From the NCBI RefSeq assembly GCF_006547145.1, contig NZ_CP041244.1, forward strand, positions 7,130,001 through 7,194,000: a stretch of DNA of 64,000 nt, written 5' to 3'. This stretch comes from Actinomadura sp. WMMA1423. Lineage in GTDB: Bacteria > Actinomycetota > Actinomycetes > Streptosporangiales > Streptosporangiaceae. Positions 17,209-25,433 of this stretch are shown here, piece after piece. The notes beneath the pieces are model-generated. The model was not told where the DNA came from and searched no databases. It saw only the letters and a list, made by a program, of their open reading frames with translations. Made by a program: the position numbers and the translations under genes. The stretch's first letter is position 1; every line of letters starts with the position of its first letter.

Positions 17209-18210
17209 ATGGACTCTTCGGCTCAGCCGCGCGCCGACCTCGTGCTGGAGGGCGGCGGCGTGAAGGGCATCGCGCTGGTCGGCGCGATCGCCGAGACGCA
17301 GGCGCGCGGATACCGGCTCGGCGCGCCGGCCCGCGTCGCCGGAACCTCCGCCGGCGCGCTCATCGGGTCGCTGCTGGCGGCCGGGATGCCGGTCCCGGAG
17401 ATGGTCGAGCTCATGCGCGGGGTCGACTACCGGTCGTTCCAGGACGGTTCGCGCTTCGCCGCCGTCCGCGGCCTTTCCCTGCTCACCACGCTCGGCCTCT
17501 ACAGGGGCGACGCCCTCCACAAGTGGATCGCGGCACACCTGAGGGAATGCGGGGTCGAGACGTTCGGGCAGTTGAAACTGCACGACCCCGGCTCGGCGCT
17601 GCCGCCGCGGCACGCCTACAAGCTCGTCGTCGTGGTCTCCGACATCAGCAGCGGGCGGATGGTCCGCCTGCCGTGGGACTACGACCGCTACGGCCTGGAC
17701 CCCGACGAGCAGTCCGTCGCGGACGCCGTGCGCGCCTCGGCGTCGATTCCGGTGTTCTTCCGGCCGCGCCGCCTCTGCCGGGGCGACGGCCGCAGGTGCG
17801 TCCAGGTCGACGGCGGGATGCTCTCCAACTACCCGATCACCATCTTCGACCGGGACGACCGCGAACCCCGCTGGCCGACCTTCGGCGTGAAGCTGTCGCC
17901 CCGTCCCCTCTCCGGGGGCGTGTACCCGGAGTGGCGCACCGTCCGCGGCCCCCTCGGCTACGGGCGCGCGCTCGTCTCGACGATGGCGGAGGCGCACGAC
18001 CGGGTGCAGATGGACGAGCCCGCCATCGTGGCCCGCACCATGTTCGCCCGCACCGGCGGCGTGCTCGCGACCGACTTCCACCTCGACGCGGCGACCCGCG
18101 AGCGCCTCTACCAGGCGGGCCGGGAGGCGGCCGCGCGCTTCCTGGACGGCTGGGACCACCGCGCCTACCTGGCGCGGCACCGCGGCCTGGTGACCCGCGC
18201 CTCCGACTGA
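17209..18210 (+). CDS. patatin-like phospholipase
   Basis: 333 residues with a GGGAAGGG RBS. It has all patatin elements: LVLEGGGVKGIAL for the oxyanion hole, AGTSAGALIGSL with the nucleophilic Ser, and VDGGMLSNYPI with the catalytic Asp of the dyad. There is no signal peptide or membrane segment, so it is a cytosolic or secreted-by-other-means acyl hydrolase of membrane lipids. It is a stand-alone gene divergent from the xylanase. CapV-type defence patatins share this fold, but no nucleotide cyclase is adjacent, so that role is not supported. Confidence 0.9.
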   Translation: MDSSAQPRADLVLEGGGVKGIALVGAIAETQARGYRLGAPARVAGTSAGALIGSLLAAGMPVPEMVELMRGVDYRSFQDGSRFAAVRGLSLLTTLGLYRGDALHKWIAAHLRECGVETFGQLKLHDPGSALPPRHAYKLVVVVSDISSGRMVRLPWDYDRYGLDPDEQSVADAVRASASIPVFFRPRRLCRGDGRRCVQVDGGMLSNYPITIFDRDDREPRWPTFGVKLSPRPLSGGVYPEWRTVRGPLGYGRALVSTMAEAHDRVQMDEPAIVARTMFARTGGVLATDFHLDAATRERLYQAGREAAARFLDGWDHRAYLARHRGLVTRASD

Positions 18211-18268
18211 CCAGCGCCCCGCGCCGCCCGAGCCGCGCCTCCCGCCGAGCGGCCCGATTTGTCAAGTC

Positions 18269-18282
18269 TACGTAATTACGTA
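18269..18282. promoter_or_regulatory. perfect 14-bp palindrome at regulator promoter
   Basis: TACGTAATTACGTA is perfectly symmetric and ends 11 bases before the GTG of the downstream winged-helix regulator. TTGTCA at 18259-18264 and TAATAG at 18281-18286 could be -35 and -10 boxes with 16-base spacing, so a bound dimer would block the promoter. The transcription start would fall almost on the GTG, suggesting leaderless translation. Confidence 0.6.
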
Positions 18283-18293
18283 ATAGTGGAGAG

Positions 18294-18794
18294 GTGACCG
18301 AGGAGACGCTGGCGGAGCGCGTCGCGCGGCTGGAGGAGCGCGTGGCCGCGCTCGAAGAGGCCGCCCCCGAAGCCGGGCCCCCGGAGCCGGCCGACACGTT
18401 CTGGGCGCTGGACGCCCTGAAGGAGCGGGCGGCCGGCCCCGGCGCGGTGCTGTTCACGGGCTCGGTCACGCTCCCGTCCGGCGAGCACTACGAATGGCAG
18501 CAGGGGCACCCGGCCGGCGACCTGCTGGCCGACGACTGGTCGCAGTCCGCGGAGGCGCTCTCGGCCCTCGCGCACCCCGTGCGGCTGCTGCTGCTCCGGG
18601 AGATCATGCACGGCGCCCGCACCGCCGCCGAGCTCGCCGGCCTGGAGAGCCTCGGCACGACCGGCCAGCTCTACCACCACCTGCGCCAGCTCGTCGCGGC
18701 CGGCTGGCTGCGCACCACGGGTCGCGGGCGCTACTCCGTCCCCGGCGAACGGGTGGTGCCGATCCTCACCGTGCTCGCGGCTACCCGCCGCTGA
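18294..18794 (+). CDS. ArsR-type winged-helix regulator with N-terminal coiled coil
   Basis: 166 residues from a GTG with only a close GGAGAG ahead. Residues 1-25 are a heptad-rich coiled coil (LAERVARLEERVAALEEAA). The C-terminal 85 residues are a winged helix: ALSALAHPVRLLLLREIM, LGTTGQLYHHLRQLVAAGWL and a beta-wing with GRYSVP. There are no metal-binding cysteines. The promoter palindrome at 18269-18282 suggests autoregulation. It lies 28 bases before an M23 peptidase gene, with which it probably forms an operon. Confidence 0.82.
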   Translation: MTEETLAERVARLEERVAALEEAAPEAGPPEPADTFWALDALKERAAGPGAVLFTGSVTLPSGEHYEWQQGHPAGDLLADDWSQSAEALSALAHPVRLLLLREIMHGARTAAELAGLESLGTTGQLYHHLRQLVAAGWLRTTGRGRYSVPGERVVPILTVLAATRR

Positions 18795-18822
18795 CCCGAC
18801 ACCGACAGCCCATGGAGGGGCG

Positions 18823-19656
18823 ATGTTCAGGACACTCGCACGATTCCGGACGCTGTTCATCCTGCTGGGCCTGGCCCTTTCCTTCAGCACGTCCCTGCAC
18901 GGCGTGGACATGGTGGGAGGCCTCGGGATGGCCCTCATCGTGGCGGGGCTCGTGCTGTTCTTCGTGCCCGGCGGCGCGCCGGGCCGGGGGCCGGTCGTCC
19001 TGCGCAGCCCGGTCGAGGGACGCTGGGTCCCCGTCAACAGCCCCGCCGACAAGGTGCCCAGCCACGGAACCCACGAGCTCGGCCAGTCCTACGCGATCGA
19101 CCTGGTCCACGTCCCGGAGGGCGAGTGGCGCGCCACGCGGCGCTGGCCGCTCGCCGCCCGGCCCGACACCTTCCCGTCCTTCGGACGCGACATCCTCGCA
19201 CCGGCCGACGGCGTCGTCGTCCAGGCGAGCGGCTGGCAGCGCGACCACTGGAGCCGCAACTCCTTGCCGGGGGTCGCCTACCTGCTGGTCGAGGGGGTGG
19301 TGTTCCGCCAGCTGCTGTCGCTGCTGACGCTGTCGGCGGGCAGGTTCATCGTCGGCAACTCCGTCGTCCTGGACCTCGGCGACGGCGTGTACGCGGTCTT
19401 CGCCCACCTGCGCCGCGGGTCTCTGCGCGTCTCCAAGGGCGACCGGGTCCGGGCGGGGGACGTCCTCGGCGAGGTCGGCAACTCCGGCAACTCCTCCGAG
19501 CCGCACCTGCACTTCCACCTGATGGACCGCCCGCGCCCGCTGGCCGCCGCCGGACTGCCGTTCGCCCTGCCCTACGAGAGCGGCGGCGAGGCCCGCACCG
19601 GCGTCCCCGGCGGCCTGCGCCCCTGCACCCTCGCCGTTCCCGCCCGGGCCCGCTGA
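18823..19656 (+). CDS. membrane-anchored M23 peptidase (LytM-like)
   Basis: 277 residues with GGAGGGG before the ATG. Two hydrophobic segments (residues ~10-24 and ~30-49) anchor the protein. The rest resembles peptidase M23: SHGTHELGQSYAIDLVHV holds the first zinc ligands, GRDILAPADGVV the strand motif, and SSEPHLHFHLMD the HxH ligands. It should face the cell wall and cut peptidoglycan cross-bridges or act as a regulator of another hydrolase. It is co-transcribed with the winged-helix regulator. Confidence 0.88.
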   Translation: MFRTLARFRTLFILLGLALSFSTSLHGVDMVGGLGMALIVAGLVLFFVPGGAPGRGPVVLRSPVEGRWVPVNSPADKVPSHGTHELGQSYAIDLVHVPEGEWRATRRWPLAARPDTFPSFGRDILAPADGVVVQASGWQRDHWSRNSLPGVAYLLVEGVVFRQLLSLLTLSAGRFIVGNSVVLDLGDGVYAVFAHLRRGSLRVSKGDRVRAGDVLGEVGNSGNSSEPHLHFHLMDRPRPLAAAGLPFALPYESGGEARTGVPGGLRPCTLAVPARAR

Positions 19657-19731
19657 CCCCGCCGGCCGGCGACCGGTGTCCGCGCTCGCGGCCGTCCCCT
19701 GTGACGGTCGGCGCGCGGGCGGGGCGGCCCG

Positions 19732-20763
19732 TCAGAGGACGGCGGCCAGCTCGTCGAGTGCGGTGGTCAGTACGTCGACGCCCTTCAGGAACTCGGCGAT
19801 CTCGATGTGCTCCTCGTCGGAGTGGTCCAGCGAGCTGTCGCCCGGCCCGTACGTCGCCATGGGCACGTCCCAGTGCGGCGCGACGGTGTTCATGTCGGAG
19901 GTGCCCGTCTTGAGGGTGGGCCGCGGGGTCCCCCCGTGGCGCCGGATGGCGGCCGTCACCGCCCGCACCACCGGGTCGGACCGTCCGCTCCGCACCGCCG
20001 GGACGTGCCGGACGACGGTGACCTCGCCGCCGTTCGCGCATGCGCGCAGCCGAGCCTCGAAGGCCTCCGCGTCGTACCCGACCGGGACGCGGCAGTCGAC
20101 GTCGAGCCGCGCCTCGGTGAGGTCGCCGCGGACGCCGCGCAGCGTGGCGGCGGGCAGGCCGAACGCGGCGTGGTCGCGCTCGGGGCCGAGCGCCTCCAGC
20201 AGGTCGTGCCAGAACGCCACCGCGACCTCGGTGGCCTTGGCCTCGGGGTTGGTGGAGTGCGTCGCGGGACGGGCGACCCGGTACTCGACGTCGATCTTGC
20301 CCTTGTAGCCGAGCACCACCCGCGACCAGCCGCTCGGCTCCCCGACGAGCAGCGCGTCCGGCGCGGGGACGGTGCGCGCCAGGTGCTCGCCGCCCCGCGA
20401 CAGCCGCTCCTCCTCGACCGCGCCCACGACCCGCAGCGTGCCGGGGAACGAGGGCCGGGCCGCCGCCGCGCTGATCATCGCGGCGAGCGGGCCCTTGGCG
20501 TCCGCGGCGCCCCGGCCCACCAGGCGGCCGCCCTCGCGCCGCGCCGGCAGCGGCCGGTCGACGGTGTCGAGGTGGCTCAGCAGCATCACCACCGGTCCCC
20601 GCCCGGTGCCGATGTCGCCGATCACGTTGCCGGCCTCGTCGCGGCGCGCGGCCATGCCGAGGTCGTTCATGGCCTTCTCCAGGTAGCGCGCCAGATCGTC
20701 CTCCCGGCCGGACGGCGACGGGATCGACAGCATGGCGTGCAGCAGTTCGACGGGGGCGCTCAC
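19732..20763 (-). CDS. lysK: [LysW]-amino acid hydrolase, M20 peptidase (LysK-like)
   Basis: 343 residues from a GTG at 20763 that overlaps the lysZ stop (GTGA). M20 signatures are present: LLSHLDTVD with His and Asp zinc ligands, GRGAADAKGPLAAMI, GAVEEERLSRGGEHL with the catalytic Glu, LVGEPSG, and a final DHSDEEHIEI. LysK releases the finished amino acid from the C-terminal gamma-Glu of the carrier LysW. As the last gene of the ten-gene operon it would free the product of the carrier-bound steps. A primary lysine or arginine role is possible, but no acetylglutamate or homocitrate genes are present. Confidence 0.88.
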   Translation of the reverse strand: MSAPVELLHAMLSIPSPSGREDDLARYLEKAMNDLGMAARRDEAGNVIGDIGTGRGPVVMLLSHLDTVDRPLPARREGGRLVGRGAADAKGPLAAMISAAAARPSFPGTLRVVGAVEEERLSRGGEHLARTVPAPDALLVGEPSGWSRVVLGYKGKIDVEYRVARPATHSTNPEAKATEVAVAFWHDLLEALGPERDHAAFGLPAATLRGVRGDLTEARLDVDCRVPVGYDAEAFEARLRACANGGEVTVVRHVPAVRSGRSDPVVRAVTAAIRRHGGTPRPTLKTGTSDMNTVAPHWDVPMATYGPGDSSLDHSDEEHIEIAEFLKGVDVLTTALDELAAVL

Positions 20764-21590
20764 ATGATCTCCAGTGTCGTGCCGGCGCCGCCCAGGGCCG
20801 CGGTGACCGGACGGGGGACCCGCCCGTCCGCCACCGAGACCCGGGGGACGCCGGCGAGCAGGGCCTCACGGGAGGCGATGAGCTTGCGGTGCATGCCGCC
20901 GCTCGCCGCGTGCGGGACGGGTCCCTCGCGGGGGAGCGGGCAGCGGTCGAGCAGGGTGCCCTCGTCGGCGGCGTCGCGCAGCACGCCCGGCGCCGTGGTC
21001 AGCAGGATCAGCCGCTCGGCGCGCAGCGCGCCCGCGACCGCCGCCGCGACCCGGTCGGCGTCCACGTTCACCGGCGCGCCGTCCTCGCCCAGCGCGGGCG
21101 GCGACACCACCGGGACGAACCCGGCTCCGACCAGCACGTTCAGCACCCGGGGCCGGACGCCGGTGAGCCGCCCGCTGTGGTCGTCGCGGACGATGACGGT
21201 CCGGCCGTCGCGCACGGTGCGCTGCGCGGGCTTGCGCCGCGCCCGCAGCAGGCCGCCGTCCAGCCCCGTCAGCCCCACGGCCGGGACGCCGCTCGCCGCC
21301 AGGGCGCGCAGCAGCCGCGGCTTGACCCGTCCGGCGAGCGCCAGCGTGAGCACCTCCAGCATGGCCGGGTCGGTGTGCCTGCTGGTCACGCCGCTCGGTG
21401 AGACGAGGGTGCGGGCGGGGACGCCGAGGTCACCGGCGAGCCGGTCGACGTCGGCGGCGCCGCCGTGCACGAGGACCGCCCGTCCCGCGAGCCCGGCGAG
21501 GTCGGCGCACACCGTCCCGGCGGGCACCGCGCCGCCGCACTTCACCACCACGATTCCCGTCGAACGAGGGCCCATCGGTCCGGTGCCCAT
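20760..21590 (-). CDS. lysZ: [LysW]-glutamate/aminoadipate kinase (LysZ-like)
   Basis: 276 residues from the ATG at 21590, whose A is shared with the lysY stop; a second ATG at 21575 is possible. It is an amino acid kinase: IVVVKCGGA and AVLVHGGAADVDRLA are the phosphate-binding glycine motifs, with VNVDADRVAAAVAGAL and LILLTTAPGVL in the C-lobe. It phosphorylates the side-chain carboxylate of a LysW-bound amino acid. It is shortened and degenerate around the usual substrate loop compared with ArgB. Its place between LysY and LysK fixes its role. Confidence 0.88.
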   Translation of the reverse strand: MGTGPMGPRSTGIVVVKCGGAVPAGTVCADLAGLAGRAVLVHGGAADVDRLAGDLGVPARTLVSPSGVTSRHTDPAMLEVLTLALAGRVKPRLLRALAASGVPAVGLTGLDGGLLRARRKPAQRTVRDGRTVIVRDDHSGRLTGVRPRVLNVLVGAGFVPVVSPPALGEDGAPVNVDADRVAAAVAGALRAERLILLTTAPGVLRDAADEGTLLDRCPLPREGPVPHAASGGMHRKLIASREALLAGVPRVSVADGRVPRPVTAALGGAGTTLEIM

Positions 21591-22603
21591 CAGATCGGGT
21601 GCAGGCCGGGGAACCCCAGGCCCAGGGTCTCGGGCTGGCCGGTGCGGATGTTCAGGCACTGGACCGCCGCGCCCGCCCCGCCCTTCACCAGGTTGTCGAG
21701 CGCGGCGATCGCGGTGATCCGGTCGCCGTCCACGGCGAAGCCGACGTCGCAGTAGTTGGACCCGGAGAGCAGCTTCGGGTCGGGGAGCCGGTGCGTGCCC
21801 GTCCGGTGCGCGATGATCCGGACGAACGGCTCGCCGGCGTAGCGCTCGCGGTAGGCGCGGCGGAGGGCCTTCTCGTCGACCGGACCGGTGGCGGTGGCGT
21901 GGCAGACGACCTGCACTCCGCGCACGGCCTCGACCCCGGTGGCGGTCATCCTGGCGTCCAGCCCGGTCAGCCGGGTCACCTCCGCCTCGTGGCGGTGCCC
22001 CACCGGCGCGAAAACCCGCAGCGCGCCGCTCCGCTCGGCGTGCAGGTTGGCGTCCCCGGCGAGGGCGCCGGACCCGCTCGACCCGGTGCGCGCGTCGATC
22101 TGCACGTCCGGGCCGACCAGGCCGGCCAGCGGGTGCAGCGCGAGGATCGCCGCCGTGGCCATGCAGCCGGGCACGCTGATGAGGTCGGCCTCCGCCAGCT
22201 CCGCGCGGAACAGCTCGGGGACGCCCGGCACGAACGCGCCGAGCAGCTCGGGCGCGGCGTGCGGGACGCCGTAGTACCGCTCGTAGACGGCGGGGTCGGG
22301 GTCGCGGAAGTCCCCTGACAGGTCGATGACCGTCTTGGCCCGGGTCCGCATGTCGGGCAGCAGGTTCATGGTGGTCCTGTGCGGGGTCGCCATCAGCAGC
22401 ACGTCGCAGGCGTCCAGGTCGTCCGGCGAGCCGAACAGCAGGTCGGTCTGGGCCCGCAGGTTGGGGTGGACGGAGTCCACGCGGCGGCCGGGGAACCGGG
22501 TCGAGACCGCGTGGGCGAGCTCGGTTCCCGGGTGGCCGATGAGCAGGCGCAGCAGTTCGCCGCCGAGGTACCCGGCGGCGCCCATGACGCCGACCCGGAT
22601 CAC
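21590..22603 (-). CDS. lysY: [LysW]-acyl phosphate reductase (LysY/ArgC-like)
   Basis: 337 residues. VGVMGAAGYLGGELLRLLI is the NADP-binding Rossmann motif, VPGCMATAAILAL holds the catalytic Cys, and GHRHEAEV the conserved His. LysY reduces the carrier-bound acyl phosphate made by LysZ to a semialdehyde. The ATG at 22603 overlaps lysX by four bases. The aldehyde is the natural acceptor for the transketolase encoded in the same operon. Confidence 0.93.
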   Translation of the reverse strand: MIRVGVMGAAGYLGGELLRLLIGHPGTELAHAVSTRFPGRRVDSVHPNLRAQTDLLFGSPDDLDACDVLLMATPHRTTMNLLPDMRTRAKTVIDLSGDFRDPDPAVYERYYGVPHAAPELLGAFVPGVPELFRAELAEADLISVPGCMATAAILALHPLAGLVGPDVQIDARTGSSGSGALAGDANLHAERSGALRVFAPVGHRHEAEVTRLTGLDARMTATGVEAVRGVQVVCHATATGPVDEKALRRAYRERYAGEPFVRIIAHRTGTHRLPDPKLLSGSNYCDVGFAVDGDRITAIAALDNLVKGGAGAAVQCLNIRTGQPETLGLGFPGLHPI

Positions 22604-23454
22604 GCCGCCTCCAGCACGTGGGAGACGATCGCGTCCGCGACGTCCACGCCCTCGCCGTGCGCGTCCTGGAAGCCGCGGAACTCAACGTTGTGGTTGACCT
22701 CCAGCACGAGCGGCCCCTCGGGTCCCTCGATAAGGTCGACGCCCAGCACCCCGCCGCCCACGGCCCGCGCGGCGAGCATCGCCGGCTCGACCAGCTCGGG
22801 CGTGAGCGGGCACGGCTCGGAGCGCGCGCCCCGCGCGGCGTTGGTGCGCCAGCCGCCCGAGTAGCGGTACGTCGCGCCCACCACCTTGTCCCCGGCCACG
22901 ATCACACAGATGTCGCGGCCCGGCTTGTCGACGAGTTCCTGCAGGTAGACGATGTGCTGGAGCGGCGAGGGGAGTGCGGCCCGGTGCTCCAGGACGGTCT
23001 GCGCCGCCTCGCGGTCGCGCACCGCCGCCGCGAGCCGTCCCCACGACCCCGTCAGCGGCTTGACCACCACGGGGAAGCCGAGCCGCTCGGCGGCCTCGAC
23101 GCCCTCCTCCGGGGTGAGCGCGACCGCCGTGCGCGGGACGGGGACGCCCGCGCGCTCCAACTCCAGCGAGGTGCGCAGCTTGTCGCCGCAGACGGCGATC
23201 ACCTCCGACCGGTTGACCGCGGGCACGCCGCGCGCCTCCAGGAGCATCGAGGCGTAGAGAGCGCGGCTGTGGGAGATCTCCCGGTTCAGCGCCGCCGCGT
23301 ACCGCGGCCCCGTGTTCGCCGCTTGACCGCCCAGCTCGGCGCTGAACCGGCGGGTGTCCACGTGCGCGTACGGCACCCCGCGCCGCTCCAGAGCGGCGAA
23401 GACGCGCTTCTCCTCGTACCGCACCCGGGAGGCCAGCACGGCCACCGGCCTCAC
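22600..23454 (-). CDS. lysX: LysW ligase, ATP-grasp RimK-type (LysX-like)
   Basis: 284 residues from the GTG at 23454, overlapping lysW by four bases. It is an ATP-grasp enzyme: GFPVVVKPLTGSWGR is the ATP-binding loop, QELVDKPGRDICVIVAG the second strand pair, and GPLVLEVNHNVEFRGF the metal-binding Glu and Asn. It joins the alpha-amino group of an amino acid (Glu or alpha-aminoadipate in known systems) to the C-terminal Glu of LysW as an isopeptide. Which amino acid is used cannot be decided by eye. Confidence 0.92.
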   Translation of the reverse strand: MRPVAVLASRVRYEEKRVFAALERRGVPYAHVDTRRFSAELGGQAANTGPRYAAALNREISHSRALYASMLLEARGVPAVNRSEVIAVCGDKLRTSLELERAGVPVPRTAVALTPEEGVEAAERLGFPVVVKPLTGSWGRLAAAVRDREAAQTVLEHRAALPSPLQHIVYLQELVDKPGRDICVIVAGDKVVGATYRYSGGWRTNAARGARSEPCPLTPELVEPAMLAARAVGGGVLGVDLIEGPEGPLVLEVNHNVEFRGFQDAHGEGVDVADAIVSHVLEAA

Positions 23455-23618
23455 TCGCCCCAGTCCTCCTCGATCTCGGGGGCGAGCGCGAGCGTCACCG
23501 GCTCCAGGCCGACCACCTCCAGCTCGCTGGAGCAGTCGGCGCACTGCGCGATCTCGCTCAGCCGGACCGGCTCGGCGAGCTGCACCGGGCCCTCACACTC
23601 GGGACAGGTCTGGGTCAT
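23451..23618 (-). CDS. lysW: amino-group carrier protein LysW
   Basis: 55 residues starting MTQTCPECEG from the ATG at 23618, chosen because GGAGGTGG lies seven bases upstream. Two Cys pairs (CPEC and CADC) bind zinc. The protein is acidic and ends in EDWGE, the exact carrier tail whose last Glu receives the substrate. It is the scaffold on which LysX, LysZ, LysY and, by inference, the transketolase act. Its start lies 26 bases inside the upstream transketolase gene, a marked overlap implying coupled translation. Confidence 0.95.
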   Translation of the reverse strand: MTQTCPECEGPVQLAEPVRLSEIAQCADCSSELEVVGLEPVTLALAPEIEEDWGE

Positions 23619-24594
23619 GCGTTCCACCTCCATGGGTTCCGCTGGTCAGGTCCAGCGCCGCGGCGACGACCGCGTCCGCCGTGATGCCGTACCGGTCGAG
23701 CAGGTCCTCCTGGCCGCCCGCCCGCTCGGCGAACGTGTCGGGCATGCCGACGCGCGCCACCCGGGCCGGCGCGTGCTCGGCGAGGGTCTCGGCGACGGCG
23801 CCGCCGAGGCCGCCGGAGCGCCAGTGCTCCTCGACGGTGACGACGCCCGCGGTGCCCTCGGCCGCCGCGACGACCGCCGCGGTGTCGAGCGGGCGCAGCG
23901 TGTGCAGGTTGAGGACGGTCGCCCGGATGCCCCGCTCCGCGAGCCGGTCGGCGGCGCGCACCGCCGCCAGTACGGGATGCGGCCCGCACGCGACGAGCGC
24001 CACGTCCCCGCCGCGCCGCAGCCACTGCGCCCGCCCGATCTCGAACGGCCCGCCCCCGGGGGCCGCCGCGTCCAGGGCGGGGGTGGCCGAGCGGCCGAGC
24101 CGGACGTAGGCGGGGCCGGCCAGTGCCGCGCACTGCCGGACGGCCTCGCCCGCCTGCGCCGCGTCGCCCGGCACCACCACGGTGAAGCCGGGCAGCGCCC
24201 GCATGACGGCCAGGTCCTCGAGCGAGTGGTGGGTCGGGCCGAGATGCCCCGCGGCCAGGCCGGCGTGGGTGGCCACGATCCGCACCGGCAGCGCGTTGTA
24301 GGCGATGTCGATCTTGATGGCCTCCAGCGCGCGGGTCGCGGCGAAGGTCGCCATCGTGGTCACGAACGGGACCTTCCCGCTGGCGGCCAGGCCCGCGGCC
24401 GTGCCCATCAGGTTGTGCTCGGCGATGCCGAGGTTGAGGTAGCGGCCGGGGAGGTCCGCGAAGGAGTCCGCGTCGAACAGCCCGGTGTCGCTGTCCAGGC
24501 AGTACAGCCGCTCGTCGGCGCGCATCAGCTCGGGCAGCAGGTCCCGGTACACCTCCCGCGCGGACCGCGCCCGCTCCGCGCCTTCGGCGGTCAT
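23593..24594 (-). CDS. transketolase, C-terminal (pyrimidine plus domain III) subunit
   Basis: 333 residues. YLNLGIAEHNLMGTAAGLA contains the catalytic Glu that activates thiamine diphosphate. PVRIVATHAGLAAGHLGPTH, FTVVVPGDA and VEEHWRSGGLGGAV are typical of the split transketolase C-subunit. It pairs with the N-subunit encoded just upstream (ATGA overlap). In the vazabitide pathway a two-part transketolase adds a two-carbon ketol unit to a LysW-bound semialdehyde. The same reaction is inferred here from its position between LysW and the shell protein. Confidence 0.92.
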   Translation of the reverse strand: MTAEGAERARSAREVYRDLLPELMRADERLYCLDSDTGLFDADSFADLPGRYLNLGIAEHNLMGTAAGLAASGKVPFVTTMATFAATRALEAIKIDIAYNALPVRIVATHAGLAAGHLGPTHHSLEDLAVMRALPGFTVVVPGDAAQAGEAVRQCAALAGPAYVRLGRSATPALDAAAPGGGPFEIGRAQWLRRGGDVALVACGPHPVLAAVRAADRLAERGIRATVLNLHTLRPLDTAAVVAAAEGTAGVVTVEEHWRSGGLGGAVAETLAEHAPARVARVGMPDTFAERAGGQEDLLDRYGITADAVVAAALDLTSGTHGGGTHDPDLSRV

Positions 24595-25433
24595 GAGGTC
24601 GCCCGCTTGCGCCGGGCGCGCAGCACCGCGAGTGAGCGGTCGGCCTGGCGGCCGCTCAGTTTCGCGTAGTGGCTGCGCGTCTTCGCCTCCAGCGACGGCA
24701 GGCCGCGGCCCTTGACGGTGCGCGCGATGACCGCGACGGGAGGCCCGCTCCCGGTCCGCTCCGGAACGAGCGCCTCGCGCAGCGCGCCGAAGTCGTGGCC
24801 GTCCGCCTCGCGCACCGTCCAGCCGAAGCTGCGCCAGCGGTCGGCGAGCGGCTCCAGCCCGATCGCCTCCTCGGTGGGGCCGGTGATCTGGAGGCTGTTG
24901 CGGTCGACGACGGCCGTCAGGTTGCCGAGGCCGAGCGCGGCGGAGGCCATGGCCGCCTCCCAGACCGAGCCCTCCTGCAGCTCGCCGTCCCCGAGGACGG
25001 CGAAGCAGCGGCGCCCCGGGTCGGCGACGGCGAAGCCGTTGGCGAGCGCGAGGCCGTGCCCGAGCGATCCGGTGGGCATCTCCACCCCCGGCACGGCGCG
25101 CACCGGATGCCCCATGAGCCTGCTGCCCGGCCGGGAGTACTCCGCCAGCTCCTCGACGGGGAAGAAGCCCCGCTCGGCCAGCACCGCGTAGAGGCAGATC
25201 GCGCCGTGGCCCTTGCTGAGGATGAAGATGTCACGGTCCATCGCCGCGGGACGCCGCGGATCGACGCGCATCACCTCGAAGTACAGGAGGGTGAGGATCT
25301 CCACCAGCGACATCGACCCGCCGAGGTGGCCGCCCTCCGGTCCGGCGCACATCTCCACGATGTGCTCGCGCACCCGGTGCGCGACGGACGCCAGGTCCGC
25401 CGCGGGGGAGCGGGTCGGTGCGGGCCCGCCCAT
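24591..25433 (-). CDS. transketolase, N-terminal (thiamine diphosphate) subunit
   Basis: 280 residues from the ATG at 25433, which overlaps the stop of the shell-protein gene by one base (TGATG). GGHLGGSMSLVEIL and SKGHGAICLYA are the conserved entry motifs. VLGDGELQEGSVWEAAM followed by AVVDRNSLQ is the GDG-N thiamine diphosphate binding signature. It forms an active transketolase with the C-subunit. It is tightly coupled to the shell gene, so the two products are made in linked amounts. Confidence 0.93.
   Translation of the reverse strand: MGGPAPTRSPAADLASVAHRVREHIVEMCAGPEGGHLGGSMSLVEILTLLYFEVMRVDPRRPAAMDRDIFILSKGHGAICLYAVLAERGFFPVEELAEYSRPGSRLMGHPVRAVPGVEMPTGSLGHGLALANGFAVADPGRRCFAVLGDGELQEGSVWEAAMASAALGLGNLTAVVDRNSLQITGPTEEAIGLEPLADRWRSFGWTVREADGHDFGALREALVPERTGSGPPVAVIARTVKGRGLPSLEAKTRSHYAKLSGRQADRSLAVLRARRKRATS

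Noticed and set aside
17209..18210. CBASS-type defence patatin
   Set aside because: No CD-NTase or other cyclic-nucleotide gene adjacent; the cyclase-homology gene is 20 kb away.
19732..23618. Primary lysine or arginine biosynthesis operon
   Set aside because: No aminotransferase, homocitrate or acetylglutamate genes; instead transketolase, sulfotransferase and shell protein are co-transcribed.
19807..24669. Very long plus-strand frames (636 and 683 residues) across the LysW operon
   Set aside because: Shadows of overlapping, well-recognised minus-strand genes with full motifs.
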